Below the pieces are notes generated by a model that had not been told where the DNA came from, searched no databases, and saw only the letters and a list, made by a program, of their open reading frames with translations. Positions 51,718 through 60,354 of a stretch of DNA of 60,362 nt are shown here, in pieces (within the stretch, counting starts at the first letter, position 1; each line of letters opens with the position of its first letter). Both the position numbers and the translations under genes were made by a program. The stretch spans positions 1 to 60,362 of the forward strand of contig SCPZ01000120.1 of NCBI GenBank assembly GCA_004299305.1. The letters run 5' to 3'. The DNA comes from Methylobacter sp. GTDB lineage: Bacteria; Pseudomonadota; Gammaproteobacteria; Methylococcales; Methylomonadaceae.

Positions 51718-52017
51718 GTGGCTGATTTCAATCTAACCCTTTTGGCCCAGCAGGATTTACGGGCAATCCATGACTATATTGCCGCCAACAATCCAAAAAC
51801 GGCGAAGCGTTATATCGGCACTCTCAAAGAAAAGTGCCAAAACCTGGCGGACACGCCCGGTATAGGAACGGCCCGCCAAGAATATCATGGTCTGTACAAA
51901 TTCCCCGTTGGCGACTACCTGATTTTCTACCGCGCCAGCCAAAATGGAATTGAAGTGATCCGCATCCTGCACGGTTCGCGGGACATAGAGGCCGTTTTTA
52001 AACAGACTCAGCCATAG
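51718..52017 (+). CDS. RelE/ParE-family toxin
   Basis: 99 residues from GTG 51718, with GGGAG 11 bases upstream; a TTG at 51700 is the alternative. DFNLTLLAQQDLRAIHDYIA (first strand and helix), PGIGTARQEYHGLYKFPVGD, YLIFYRASQNGIEVIRILHG and SRDIEAVF span the whole ParE fold. ParE members poison gyrase; RelE members cut mRNA on the ribosome. The weak catalytic set for RelE favours ParE. With the antitoxin above, this is the one complete toxin-antitoxin pair in the window. Confidence 0.9.
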   Translation: MADFNLTLLAQQDLRAIHDYIAANNPKTAKRYIGTLKEKCQNLADTPGIGTARQEYHGLYKFPVGDYLIFYRASQNGIEVIRILHGSRDIEAVFKQTQP

Positions 52018-52208
52018 CATTTTGTGAAAAATGCAGTAAGGATGGCCAACCGATGTATCGTTGCCCGACACATCCGTTATTGGATGTCAGCGCGTAAATC
52101 GATAGCCGTTTTCATATTCAACACTCGAAATTTTTGGGCCGGACGGGCATGTTGCCGCGTTAGAAAGGTTTTGCGTTAGTTAAGTAGCAGGCATAATAAA
52201 AAACGTAA

Positions 52209-52236
52209 GGAACGGGGTTACAAACCCCGTCCCGCT
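52209..52236. terminator. Short GC hairpin between parE and the next operon
   Basis: ACGGGGTTACAAACCCCGT is a perfect stem with a 3-base loop and no T-run. It lies between convergent units (parE and the DUF6932 pair), so it may help terminate both. Confidence 0.45.
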
Positions 52237-52258
52237 TGGAGGTCGAGTGCACGGCATG

Positions 52259-53194
52259 TTATGCCTCAAAATTCAGAAATTCAATTAATCGCGCAACTTC
52301 TCTTGGCGGGCGATTTAAAGGTTTTACTGTTTTAACGGTGACTGAAACAGTACAACGCTTACCAATTACAGATTTAGACGCAGCTTCAAACTGCTCTACA
52401 GCTTCTTTTGTTACTGACCCATAAACGAGGTTACCGGAATCGTCAATTATTTCAAATTTTCGATGTTCTGGTAGCAAACCTTTAAGTACCCCAGAAACTT
52501 CTGTAGTATCTTCATCGATCGTTGTCGCTTCTGTCCTGATTTTTCCGCGATGTACTGCGGCGCTATCAAGGACAATATCTAAATCACCTTCCACTACTCG
52601 GATAGTGGCAGCATTAGAATCTAAGTTGAAAAACATATCTTTAAGGGCGAGTAATGTTCTGGCGTCCAATTCATCTACTAAACTCTCAAATACCGCTTCG
52701 TCTTGTGCTGCGGTATCACGTAAAAGGTGTGTTGCTTTGTCAATGACAAGGCTTAACTCTGATACTTCTAGTTCAGTTTGTTCGGACATTTCATCTAATA
52801 CGAAACCAAACGAGCCTCGAGCCAGACCAGTTACCATTAATTCCGACTGAGCTTTAAACGGTACTTTACCTCTTGTTCCAAGTTGACCAATTTCACTCTT
52901 AGCAAAAGTTTTTGATACCAAATTTTGGAATTGCTCTAATGCTTTTCCTGCGAAATCAACCGCTATTCCTTTAGACCCTAGTACGGGCTTTCCTCCAAAG
53001 AAAATTGCTACGCTCGCGCTGTTATCTTGTAATGTGTGTTCTTTAAGTACTTGAAGCTGACTGGTTAATTTCTCTAGCCGGTGCTCAAGCTGCATTTCTC
53101 CCACGATGTCGCCCGATTTTTTGGCGCTTTCGAGTAGGTTTGAAACCGAAATTAGTTCTGCAGACAGGCTATCTATAGTGAGTTTCTTAGGCAT
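52259..53194 (-). CDS. Coiled-coil partner of a DUF6932 nucleotidyltransferase
   Basis: 311 residues, no named family. Residues 8-55 form a probable coiled coil (LSAELISVSNLLESAKKSGD, HRLEKLTSQLQVLKEH). Residues 60-135 have a conserved-looking core (AIFFGGKPVLGSKGIAVDFA, LARGSFGFVLDE). Residues 230-300 are strand-rich (VSGVLKGLLPEHRKFEIIDD, TVSVTVKTVKPLNRPP) like a small barrel. ATG 53194 has GAGGAGGAAA right before it, inside the upstream gene, with an 8-base overlap. The tight coupling implies one complex with the nucleotidyltransferase. Function is unknown. Confidence 0.65.
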   Translation of the reverse strand: MPKKLTIDSLSAELISVSNLLESAKKSGDIVGEMQLEHRLEKLTSQLQVLKEHTLQDNSASVAIFFGGKPVLGSKGIAVDFAGKALEQFQNLVSKTFAKSEIGQLGTRGKVPFKAQSELMVTGLARGSFGFVLDEMSEQTELEVSELSLVIDKATHLLRDTAAQDEAVFESLVDELDARTLLALKDMFFNLDSNAATIRVVEGDLDIVLDSAAVHRGKIRTEATTIDEDTTEVSGVLKGLLPEHRKFEIIDDSGNLVYGSVTKEAVEQFEAASKSVIGKRCTVSVTVKTVKPLNRPPREVARLIEFLNFEA

Positions 53195-53762
53195 TTTCCT
53201 CCTCCAGATCCAAGAGTGATTGGGCCTCGTCATCACTGCATATCAATGGTATCTCAATCATTCCCTTCCACAGAAGGGATTCTCTCTGATGTGAGAAAAG
53301 ACCAAACCAATATTTCGTAGTGTTAACGATATGCAAGGGTGGAGTATTCAAGTCCACAAAATACGCATCACATAAATAAGTCTCCTTGCTTAGTTCCGGA
53401 AGGAATAAATCTTTATTTTCGTACACTAAACTACGCCAATTATCTTGGTCACGAGTGTTCAACGGACGATCAGCAAACGTAACCAAATCTATGTCATTTG
53501 GTGGTCTACCTCGGTTGCTTTCAGCGTTCTCAACAAAACTACCATCGAGCCATTGAAAGCCGTCGGTAATTCCCAGCCCGCGTAATCTTGCCCGATAAGT
53601 TAAGAGACCTTTTAGTATGGATTTCCGCTTCTCAGAATGGGCGTATCTTTGAACAAACTCAGTAATAGAAGCGCGATATGGAGCCATTCCAGCAGGATCA
53701 GTTGGACCAAGCTCAGGGATAAATGGAGGTAAAACACCAGATTGGTTAAGTGCAGGAATCAT
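53187..53762 (-). CDS. DUF6932-like nucleotidyltransferase
   Basis: 191 residues. The nucleotidyltransferase signature GSF (residues 74-76) is followed after 14 residues by DIDLVTF (Asp90, Asp92); a third carboxylate is probably Asp132 or Asp137 in CDAYFVDL. The N-terminal MIPALNQSGVLPPFIPELGP and the phrase AESNRGRPPNDID are typical of the DUF6932 group. Such enzymes may nucleotidylate RNA or protein, as MNT, AbiEii and MenT do. First gene of a coupled two-gene unit beside tRNA-Arg. Confidence 0.75.
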   Translation of the reverse strand: MIPALNQSGVLPPFIPELGPTDPAGMAPYRASITEFVQRYAHSEKRKSILKGLLTYRARLRGLGITDGFQWLDGSFVENAESNRGRPPNDIDLVTFADRPLNTRDQDNWRSLVYENKDLFLPELSKETYLCDAYFVDLNTPPLHIVNTTKYWFGLFSHQRESLLWKGMIEIPLICSDDEAQSLLDLEEENA

Positions 53763-54029
53763 TCGCTAATCTTCCACTGATACATAGCTATTGGTTATAC
53801 AGAAAGCTCATCCTCCATTCATGTAACACGGAGGCTACAGGTAGATGACCTTGACACTGCATCTTCTAACACTTATGCCCATCCCGTCAAATTAAAAGTC
53901 AACGAGTGGCCTGCTGGATGTCTGATCCTGCAATAAAGCCACATGGGGTGACAATTATAAAAATTCTGCTTAAGCGGGTTGGCTATTCAAAAGAATAGCT
54001 TCGATGAGGTGCATGTCTCCATGCATAAA

Positions 54030-54106
54030 TGGCGCGCCCGAGACGATTCGAACGTCCGACCACAGCCTTCGGAGGGCTGTACTCTATCCAGCTGAGCTAC
54101 GGGCGC
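54030..54106 (-). tRNA. tRNA-Arg (anticodon CCG)
   Basis: A full cloverleaf on the minus strand: acceptor GCGCCCG pairs with CGGGCGC, D-arm AGCTCAGCTGGATAGAGT, anticodon stem CAGCC/GGCTG with loop CTCCGAA (anticodon CCG), T-arm CGGACGTTCGAATCGTCTC region, discriminator G and an encoded CCA. Its 3' end faces the DUF6932 module. Confidence 0.96.
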
Positions 54107-54138
54107 GTAATGCATATTCTAACCGATTGGCCCGGTAA

Positions 54139-56142
54139 TTACGACAACATTGTTTTCAAATGCGCCAAACTCGCCTTGCCGCGCTCTTTGATGACTTCCG
54201 GGGCCAGCTGTTTTTTGTTGACCCATTCCAAATCGTCTTCGGGCAATTCGCTTAAAAACCGGCTGGGTTCGCATTCGGCGACTTCGCCGTAACGTTTGCG
54301 ATGGGTGCAGTAGCTAAACGTGCAGGTGCGTTGTGCTCTCGTAATGCCGACGTAGGCCAGGCGGCGTTCTTCTTCGATGTTGTCGGTTTCGATGCTGTTT
54401 TGATGGGGCAAGATGTTTTCTTCGATGCCGATCAAAAATACATGCGGAAATTCCAGTCCCTTGGCTGCGTGCAGGGTCATCAAGCTGACCTGGTCACTGG
54501 CCTCGTCTTCCTGGCCGCGTTCCAATATGTCCATCAGCATGATTTTGGCGACGATTTCCGCCAGCGGCATTTGTCCGCTGGTTTCCTTGTCGGCGATGCG
54601 TTTTAGCCATTCGATCAGTTCGTAAACATTTTTCAGCTTGCGGTCGGCGGATTCCTTGGTTTTGCTTTCTTCCTGCAAATGCTGTGGATAACCGATCTGG
54701 TCGATGAATTGCTCCATGACCGAAAAAGTATCGCCCCGCTCAATGCGGTCGGCGGTATCGATAACCCAATCACGGAACTTGGTCAGCCGGTGCATGGCTT
54801 TTTCGGACAGCCTTTGGCTCAGGCCGAACTCGGTGCTGGCCGCAAACAGGCTGATATGGCGCTCATTGGCGTAGGCGCCGAGCTTTTCCAATGTGCTTGG
54901 ACCGATCTCCCGTTTCGGGGTGTTGATCACGCGCAAAAACGCCGCATCATCATCCTGGTTAACGAACAAGCGCAGGTAGCCGAGGATGTCCTTGATTTCC
55001 GAATAGGCGAAAAACGAGGTGCTGCCGCTGATGAAATACGGGATGTTGTTTTCTCTTAGGCCCTTCTCGAACAAACGGGACTGGTGGTTGCCGCGGTATA
55101 AAATAGCATAATCCTGGTAATTGCTGCCGGTCTTGAATTTATGGTGGATGATCTCGGAGACGATCTGCTGGGCTTCGATCTGCTCGTCCTTATGGCTTAA
55201 AACCCGTAACGGGTCGCCGTAGCCCAGTTCGCTCCATAGGCGTTTTTCAAAAGCATGGGGATTGTTGGCGATCAGCTGGTTGGCGACTTTCAGGATGCGC
55301 CCGGTCGAGCGGTAATTCTGCTCCAGCTTGATGACTTGCAGGCGGGCGTAGTCTTTTTGCAGTTGCGCCAAATTTTCCGGCTGCGCACCGCGCCAGGCAT
55401 AAATCGATTGGTCGTCATCGCCGACCACGGTAAACCGGCCCAGGTTACCGGCGATCAGGCGCACCAGCTGGTATTGGGTGATATTGGTGTCCTGGTATTC
55501 ATCGACCAGCAAATAGCGGATCTTGTTTTGCCACTTTTCCAGGATGGCCGGGTGTTGTTGGAACAGCAGCACCGGCATCAGGATCAGGTCATCAAAATCG
55601 ACCGCATTATAGGCCTTTAAGCTGCGGGTATAGTCCGCGTAAAGACGCGCTGCCGGGTATTCTGTGACTGTGGCAATCGTTATGGATTGTTCCGGCGTAA
55701 CAAAGGCGTTTTTCCATTGTCCGATTTGCCGGGCATAGCTATCGATGTTGTCGATGTCGCAATCTTTCGCGCCGTGGCTGATTAGGTTGCGCAACAACGT
55801 GAGCTTATCCTGCTCGTCAAACAGGGTCAAACCGGATTTATAACCCAGCGTCTTGGACTCCGCCCGCAATATATCCAGGCCCAAGGAATGGAAGGTCGAT
55901 ACCCGCAGGCCGCGCTGCTGCTTGTCATCCAGCAGCTTGGACACCCGGCTTTTCATTTCCCGCGCGGCTTTATTGGTGAAGGTCACCGCCGCAATATGTC
56001 GTGCAGGCAGGCCTTGCTTGACCAGATAGGCGATTTTTTCGGTAATTACCCGCGTCTTGCCGCTGCCCGCTCCGGCCAGCACCAATAAGGGATGATCAAT
56101 CGCTTTAACAGCAGCTTGTTGTTGGGGATTTAATTTGGACAT
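54139..56142 (-). CDS. rep: ATP-dependent DNA helicase Rep
   Basis: A 667-residue SF1A 3'-5' helicase that helps forks pass obstacles. LNPQQQAAVKAIDHPLLVLA then GAGSGKTRVI (Walker A, about 22-31) open the chain. VDEYQDTN (Walker B), VGDDDQSIYAWRGA, LEQNYRS, TLHAAKGLEFPHVFL and YVGITRAQ complete the motifs. Length matches Rep rather than UvrD (about 720). It is a single gene between two tRNA genes. Confidence 0.95.
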   Translation of the reverse strand: MSKLNPQQQAAVKAIDHPLLVLAGAGSGKTRVITEKIAYLVKQGLPARHIAAVTFTNKAAREMKSRVSKLLDDKQQRGLRVSTFHSLGLDILRAESKTLGYKSGLTLFDEQDKLTLLRNLISHGAKDCDIDNIDSYARQIGQWKNAFVTPEQSITIATVTEYPAARLYADYTRSLKAYNAVDFDDLILMPVLLFQQHPAILEKWQNKIRYLLVDEYQDTNITQYQLVRLIAGNLGRFTVVGDDDQSIYAWRGAQPENLAQLQKDYARLQVIKLEQNYRSTGRILKVANQLIANNPHAFEKRLWSELGYGDPLRVLSHKDEQIEAQQIVSEIIHHKFKTGSNYQDYAILYRGNHQSRLFEKGLRENNIPYFISGSTSFFAYSEIKDILGYLRLFVNQDDDAAFLRVINTPKREIGPSTLEKLGAYANERHISLFAASTEFGLSQRLSEKAMHRLTKFRDWVIDTADRIERGDTFSVMEQFIDQIGYPQHLQEESKTKESADRKLKNVYELIEWLKRIADKETSGQMPLAEIVAKIMLMDILERGQEDEASDQVSLMTLHAAKGLEFPHVFLIGIEENILPHQNSIETDNIEEERRLAYVGITRAQRTCTFSYCTHRKRYGEVAECEPSRFLSELPEDDLEWVNKKQLAPEVIKERGKASLAHLKTMLS

Positions 56143-56343
56143 TAATCTTTAAAAAAATGAAAAACTTATGAGCCACTTGCAAAAGTCGATGAATACATCG
56201 AACAGCGGCTATGGCAATAGGATTGACTCGAGAGGTATTAACTTGAAGATTTTTATTCGCTGCCCCTCCCGGTAACTCGTTGATACAAATCAACCTGCAT
56301 TGAGTAAATGCGCTTACAAACCGGTTACATTGCGGAGAAAACA

Positions 56344-56380
56344 AAAAAGGCCCTACCACGACAAACCGGTAAGGCCTTGA
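56344..56380 (-). terminator. Terminator after tRNA-Lys
   Basis: On the minus strand, AAGGCCTTACC pairs with GGTAGGGCCTT (one mismatch) and is followed by a run of T residues. It lies 5 bases beyond the tRNA-Lys 3' end. Confidence 0.85.
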
Positions 56381-56385
56381 ATATT

Positions 56386-56461
56386 TGGTGGGACGTCAGG
56401 GATTCGAACCCTGGACCCATGGATTAAGAGTCCACTGCTCTACCAACTGAGCTAACATCCC
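56386..56461 (-). tRNA. tRNA-Lys (anticodon CTT)
   Basis: A cloverleaf on the minus strand: acceptor GGGATGT with ACGTCCC, D-arm AGCTCAGTTGGTAGAGC, anticodon stem GTGGA/TCCAT with loop CTCTTAA (anticodon CTT), T-arm CCAGGGTTCGAATCCCTG, discriminator A and an encoded CCA. Confidence 0.96.
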
Positions 56462-56551
56462 AATATTAGATCGACGATTTTAAAGGATTTCTTAACTAAA
56501 TCCAAGAATAAAATATCTCAACCCACACACCGAGCCTATTCTGCAAGGTCT

Positions 56552-57145
56552 TTACTGTATTTTCCCCAGCGCCTGGGATAATTCCTGGCTGAATTCACTC
56601 AAGATTTTGTCCAGCGCTTTGACCGCAGCCGGGTAGGATGGGTCATCCAGTTGATGTTCAATTTTGGTCCGGCCATTACTTAACAAGGTATGGTTTTTCT
56701 CATTCATTATTGCCCAGTCGGCTTCAAGGTTTACGCTTTGCTCAGGACGGGTATCGAATCTGATGATGTCTATGATGATGCGATAATCGACTGCTCCGTA
56801 GGCGCTCCAGGGATAGGCCCTGACCAGGTCGCCGGTTTGCAGGGTTGCGAGATTGCGGGTCAGCACTTGGCTGACATTATCTTTTAAAGGCGATGCCCAT
56901 TGATGGAATTCGGCGATTTTTACGCTGTTATCCGGCAACCGGGTGACAATCTGTTTACGTTCAAGCAATGCCGGTATGGATACCGGGCCTACGCCGATCT
57001 GGCGTTTTTTATCTGCGGTCGATGAGGAGTGCGGCGGCTCACTCAGCGGTTCCAATACATAAAATTGGGTGGGCGTCGACATACATGCCGAGAGCAGGGT
57101 GGAAGCCGATACTGCGATGAACCATTTTGAAAGTTGCTTTGCCAT
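56552..57145 (-). CDS. pqiC: PqiC-like outer-membrane lipoprotein (ABC-transport auxiliary)
   Basis: 197 residues with signal peptide and lipobox LSAC (Cys about residue 21), then STPTQFYVLEPL as in E. coli PqiC/YmbA. The domain IGVGPVSIPALLERKQIVTR and HQWASPLKDNVSQVLTRNLA is typical. It forms the outer-membrane end of the PqiB lipid channel. It lies 2 bases after pqiB, last in the operon. Confidence 0.9.
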   Translation of the reverse strand: MAKQLSKWFIAVSASTLLSACMSTPTQFYVLEPLSEPPHSSSTADKKRQIGVGPVSIPALLERKQIVTRLPDNSVKIAEFHQWASPLKDNVSQVLTRNLATLQTGDLVRAYPWSAYGAVDYRIIIDIIRFDTRPEQSVNLEADWAIMNEKNHTLLSNGRTKIEHQLDDPSYPAAVKALDKILSEFSQELSQALGKIQ

Positions 57146-57147
57146 AG

Positions 57148-58728
57148 TTACTGCTCTTTTTTGCCGCGAATTAATGCGTTGGGGTTTTGTTCCAGATAGT
57201 CGGTCAGTTGCTTGACCGAGCTTGCCGCCTGGGTAAGTTCCTGTAGCAATTGCTCCAGTTCGTAGTGGGTGGTGGAACCGGGCTCCAAAGTACTCAATAC
57301 CTGATGAGCCGAAGCCATGGTTTTATCGGCGGTATCCAGCGTGCCTTGAGCCGTGACCAACATGCCGGTTGCCGCCTTGGACGTGCTTTGTAGCGATTGC
57401 AGGGTTTTATTGGCTTCGGCCGTCAAATCCTCCAGCGGCAATTTGGCTACTTTATCCATGATGATGTTGGCGGAATGGGTAAATTGATCCAGTGAGCTGG
57501 CTGTGGTGGGAAACTCGGGATAGACGCTTTTGTTGTCGCTTAACACAATCTTGCTTTTCGGGTGAAAATCAAGATCGACCAGCAACTGTCCGGTCAGCAG
57601 GCTGCCGGTTTGTAGTTGCGCACGCAGGCCTTTGTTAATCAGCTGGGTCATAATGTCTTTATCGCTGATGTGTTTTTCATTGTTGATTTCTTTGATGCGC
57701 TCCGGTTCCAGTTCTACGGTAACCGGAATGTGAATTTCAGCGGTCTTCTTATCCAGTTCCAGACTAATGTCAGTGACCTTGCCGATAGGAATACCTCGTA
57801 ATTGCACCGGCGCGCCTACAATTAAGCCACGTACCGAGCCGTTAAAATACATGACGTATTTCAAGGTATTCTGGTAAACAACCTGAGTCGATAGCGTATA
57901 AGTATCGTACAGTGGAAAAATACTGTTTTCAGGCTGGATATTTTCAATCGTGTCCTCGGCAGAGGCGCGAAAAGCAATGCCGCCGCTTAACAAGGAAATC
58001 AACGGCCCGGTCCTGACCTTAAAGCCATCGGCGCCGGCGGATAAATCGATGCCGCTGTCTATCCAGAAACGGGTATTTTTTCTAACGAATTGGTCATAGG
58101 GTTTGTTAATGAAAACGGTTAAGCGTATCGCATTAGCTTCGTCGGATAACTTGTGACTGAGCACTTCGCCGACGGTTATGCCGTGAAAATTGATCGGCGT
58201 GCCGGGTTTCATGGAGCCCAGATTGTTGGTTTCCAGTATGAAGTGAGTACCTTCGGCGTTGTTTTTTAACAAGGGCGGAGTGGTCAGGCCGACAAAATGA
58301 TGCTCTTTGGAACCATCGCCCGGTTTGATTTCGATATAAGGCCCCGAAAGCAAAGTACCCAACCCGGAAATGCCTCCTAGGCCCACTTGGGGGCGCACCA
58401 CCCAGAAACTGGTGTTTTTGTTCAGATAACCGGCCGCCGTGCTGTTCATTTGCGCGCTAATCAGGATGGTTTTCAAATCGTCGCTGATGGAGATCGCAGT
58501 GACTTTGCCGACTTCTACATTCAGGTACCTGATTTTGGTTTTATCCACTTCCAGGCCTTCTGCGGTAGGAAAGCTGATCGTGATAACAGGGCCTTTTTCA
58601 TTATAGGATTTGACGATTAACCAACCGCTGACCAGTAGGGCAATCAAAGGCAAAAACCACACCAGGGGCAATTCGGTTTTTTTATTGATAGTTACGTCTG
58701 AAGCATCAATGTCGATAAAGTCATTCAT
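57148..58728 (-). CDS. pqiB: PqiB-like MCE (MlaD) intermembrane transport protein
   Basis: A 526-residue membrane-anchored protein with one N-terminal helix (about 22-42, LVWFLPLIALLVSGWLIV) and three MCE/MlaD domains. These begin near GPVITISFPTAEGLEVDKTK, GTHFILETNNLGSMKPGTPI and YVMYFNGSVRGLIVGAPVQL. A C-terminal coiled coil (about 410-515) forms the needle seen in PqiB. It shuttles lipids between the membranes. It is shorter than some PqiB proteins but has all parts. Confidence 0.93.
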   Translation of the reverse strand: MNDFIDIDASDVTINKKTELPLVWFLPLIALLVSGWLIVKSYNEKGPVITISFPTAEGLEVDKTKIRYLNVEVGKVTAISISDDLKTILISAQMNSTAAGYLNKNTSFWVVRPQVGLGGISGLGTLLSGPYIEIKPGDGSKEHHFVGLTTPPLLKNNAEGTHFILETNNLGSMKPGTPINFHGITVGEVLSHKLSDEANAIRLTVFINKPYDQFVRKNTRFWIDSGIDLSAGADGFKVRTGPLISLLSGGIAFRASAEDTIENIQPENSIFPLYDTYTLSTQVVYQNTLKYVMYFNGSVRGLIVGAPVQLRGIPIGKVTDISLELDKKTAEIHIPVTVELEPERIKEINNEKHISDKDIMTQLINKGLRAQLQTGSLLTGQLLVDLDFHPKSKIVLSDNKSVYPEFPTTASSLDQFTHSANIIMDKVAKLPLEDLTAEANKTLQSLQSTSKAATGMLVTAQGTLDTADKTMASAHQVLSTLEPGSTTHYELEQLLQELTQAASSVKQLTDYLEQNPNALIRGKKEQ

Positions 58729-58729
58729 T

Positions 58730-59341
58730 TTAGCGCTGGTTATCCCATATTAAGCGTGGATCGAAATTTTTGGCGGCGAACATGGTTAACACCACGACCG
58801 CAGCAAATGCCGTTGCCGCAGGCCCCGCAATGACCTGCGCCACTCCGCCCATGTCGACCAAGGACACCAGAATTGAAATCATAAAAATATCCAGCATCGA
58901 CCAGCGGCCTACAAAAGCGATAATTCGGTACATGATAGTCCATTTTCTGGCATGGTCTTGCCAGCGATAATGAACGTTAAGCAATAATAAACTGAGTCCC
59001 AGCAGCTTTAACAAGGGTACCAGAATACTGGCGACCAAAACCAGCATGGCTATGGGTACCATATTGCCGTTAATTAACGCAATAATGCCGCCGATAATGG
59101 TGTGCGGCTCGCCGACGCCTAAGCGCGTGACGGTCATGATAGGGAAAACATTGGCCGGGATATACAGGCAAAAACCGCTCAGCAGCAATGCGGCGGTGCG
59201 TTGAAAACTGTTAGGCAGGCGTGAATGCAGGCGACCGCCGCATAAAAGACACAGGCTATTTTTGTCAGCCCGTCTCGATAAACAGCCGCAATCATGACAA
59301 CGGATAAAGCCTTGAGCTAGGGCGGTTTTTTTTGATTTCAT
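58730..59341 (-). CDS. pqiA: PqiA-like protein, second half unit
   Basis: 203 residues: a zinc-ribbon-like knot CHDCGCLSRRADKNSLCLLC (16-35) and four predicted membrane helices (from about residue 50). Conserved IPANVFPIMTVTRLG and WSMLDIFMISILVSLV match PqiA. It equals one half of the about 417-residue E. coli PqiA. It starts inside the stop of the other half (ATGA) and lies 1 base ahead of pqiB. Confidence 0.9.
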   Translation of the reverse strand: MKSKKTALAQGFIRCHDCGCLSRRADKNSLCLLCGGRLHSRLPNSFQRTAALLLSGFCLYIPANVFPIMTVTRLGVGEPHTIIGGIIALINGNMVPIAMLVLVASILVPLLKLLGLSLLLLNVHYRWQDHARKWTIMYRIIAFVGRWSMLDIFMISILVSLVDMGGVAQVIAGPAATAFAAVVVLTMFAAKNFDPRLIWDNQR

Positions 59342-59949
59342 CTTCTTAATTGCCCGATTTGCCGCCAGAACAGGACCTTATCCAGGCTGCTCGCCAGCAT
59401 ACCGGTTACGATCAGCAAGGCAACGAACGCATAGAGCCCAAAACCGAATTTAAGCTCGGAAGTGGCAGACAGTTTAACGCAGGCGACAATAATGCCCAGC
59501 ATATAAACTTCCAGCATCGCCCATTCATCGATATGTTGCAACCAGCGCATCCAGTGCGCCAGATACCGGTTCGGTTTTTCAAAATAAAGATGGGCGCTGA
59601 TCAGCAAGGATAAAATAATATTCAGCAGCGGAAATAAAATGCTGGACAAAAACACCAGCACCGCCACACCCCATAGCTGTTCTTCAAATAGAGCAACTAC
59701 GCCGGACCATAAGGTGCCGTCCTTAGCGCCGCCCAGCATTTTTATACCGAGAAACGGCATCAAATTAGCCGGAAAAATCAATATCAATCCGGCAATAGAC
59801 AAGGCAAAAGTGCGCTCGATGCTTTGTTTGCACGGGCGTTGTAACAAGTAGCCGCAACGGGGACAGTGCGCCTTGTCGCCCACCACGGGCTCAGCTGAAT
59901 TAAGCAATAAATCACACTCGGGGCAGGCGGTGAAGTCTGTTGGGTTCAT
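59338..59949 (-). CDS. pqiA: PqiA-like protein, first half unit
   Basis: 203 residues: zinc-ribbon CPECDLLLNSAEPVVGDKAH and CPRCGYLL, then four predicted membrane helices with FPANLMPFLGIKMLGG and DEWAMLEVYMLGIIVACVKL. It corresponds to the N-terminal half of PqiA. Split pqiA genes occur in several proteobacteria. The operon pqiA1-pqiA2-pqiB-pqiC is complete. Confidence 0.9.
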   Translation of the reverse strand: MNPTDFTACPECDLLLNSAEPVVGDKAHCPRCGYLLQRPCKQSIERTFALSIAGLILIFPANLMPFLGIKMLGGAKDGTLWSGVVALFEEQLWGVAVLVFLSSILFPLLNIILSLLISAHLYFEKPNRYLAHWMRWLQHIDEWAMLEVYMLGIIVACVKLSATSELKFGFGLYAFVALLIVTGMLASSLDKVLFWRQIGQLRR

Positions 59950-59986
59950 TTTGCGGGCTTAGTGTTTATTTGTGGGTAACTACTTC

Positions 59987-60152
59987 TACTTTGTTAGATT
60001 ACATGATTACTGTTTTCAGAATCGTCATTCCGGCATGGATTGCCGGAATCCAGGCTCCATGGATGGATTTGAGCTTACCATCCATGGCACTGGATACCCG
60101 CTTCCCGGCGGGTATGACGAGCTTGCGCATAATCTAACAAAGTAGAACTACT
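59987..60152. repeat. Terminal-inverted-repeat element (MITE-like)
   Basis: CTACTTTGTTAGATTACAT (59987-60005) and GCATAATCTAACAAAGTAG (60128-60146) form near-perfect inverted ends. The body holds nested palindromes (TCCGGCATGGATTGCCGGA and CCATGGATGG/CCATCCATGG words). It has no ORF of note and is flanked on both sides by the AACTACT word. Confidence 0.75.
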
Positions 60153-60250
60153 CAGCGAATCGAACATCACTGAAAACTCGCTCCCTCTCCAACAGCATAA
60201 CTATCTACACAACTTTTTTACATCATAAATACAATGAGTTGCAAGTTGAC

Positions 60251-60354
60251 CTGGCTCCCTCTCCTGCTGGAGAGGGTTGGGGTGAGGAGAATAAAAACAA
60301 GCATTTATATCCCCCTCATCCCAACCTTCTCCCTCAAGGGAGAAGGAGCCGGTA
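60251..60354. repeat. Long imperfect hairpin with GGCTCCCTCTCC arms
   Basis: GGCTCCCTCTCCTGCTGGAG then AGGGTTGGGGTGAGG is matched by CCTCATCCCAACCTTCTCCC and AGGGAGAAGGAGCC. The two arms face each other over about 30 bases. It is a further palindromic repeat, and similar sequences are common in proteobacteria. Confidence 0.7.

Noticed and set aside
54030-54053. Island attachment repeat at the tRNA-Arg 3' end
   Set aside because: The position suits an integration site, but I found no second copy of the tRNA 3' end in 44-54 kb and no integrase.
60251-60354. CRISPR array
   Set aside because: There are facing inverted arms, not regularly spaced direct repeats. No CRISPR array was seen anywhere in the window.
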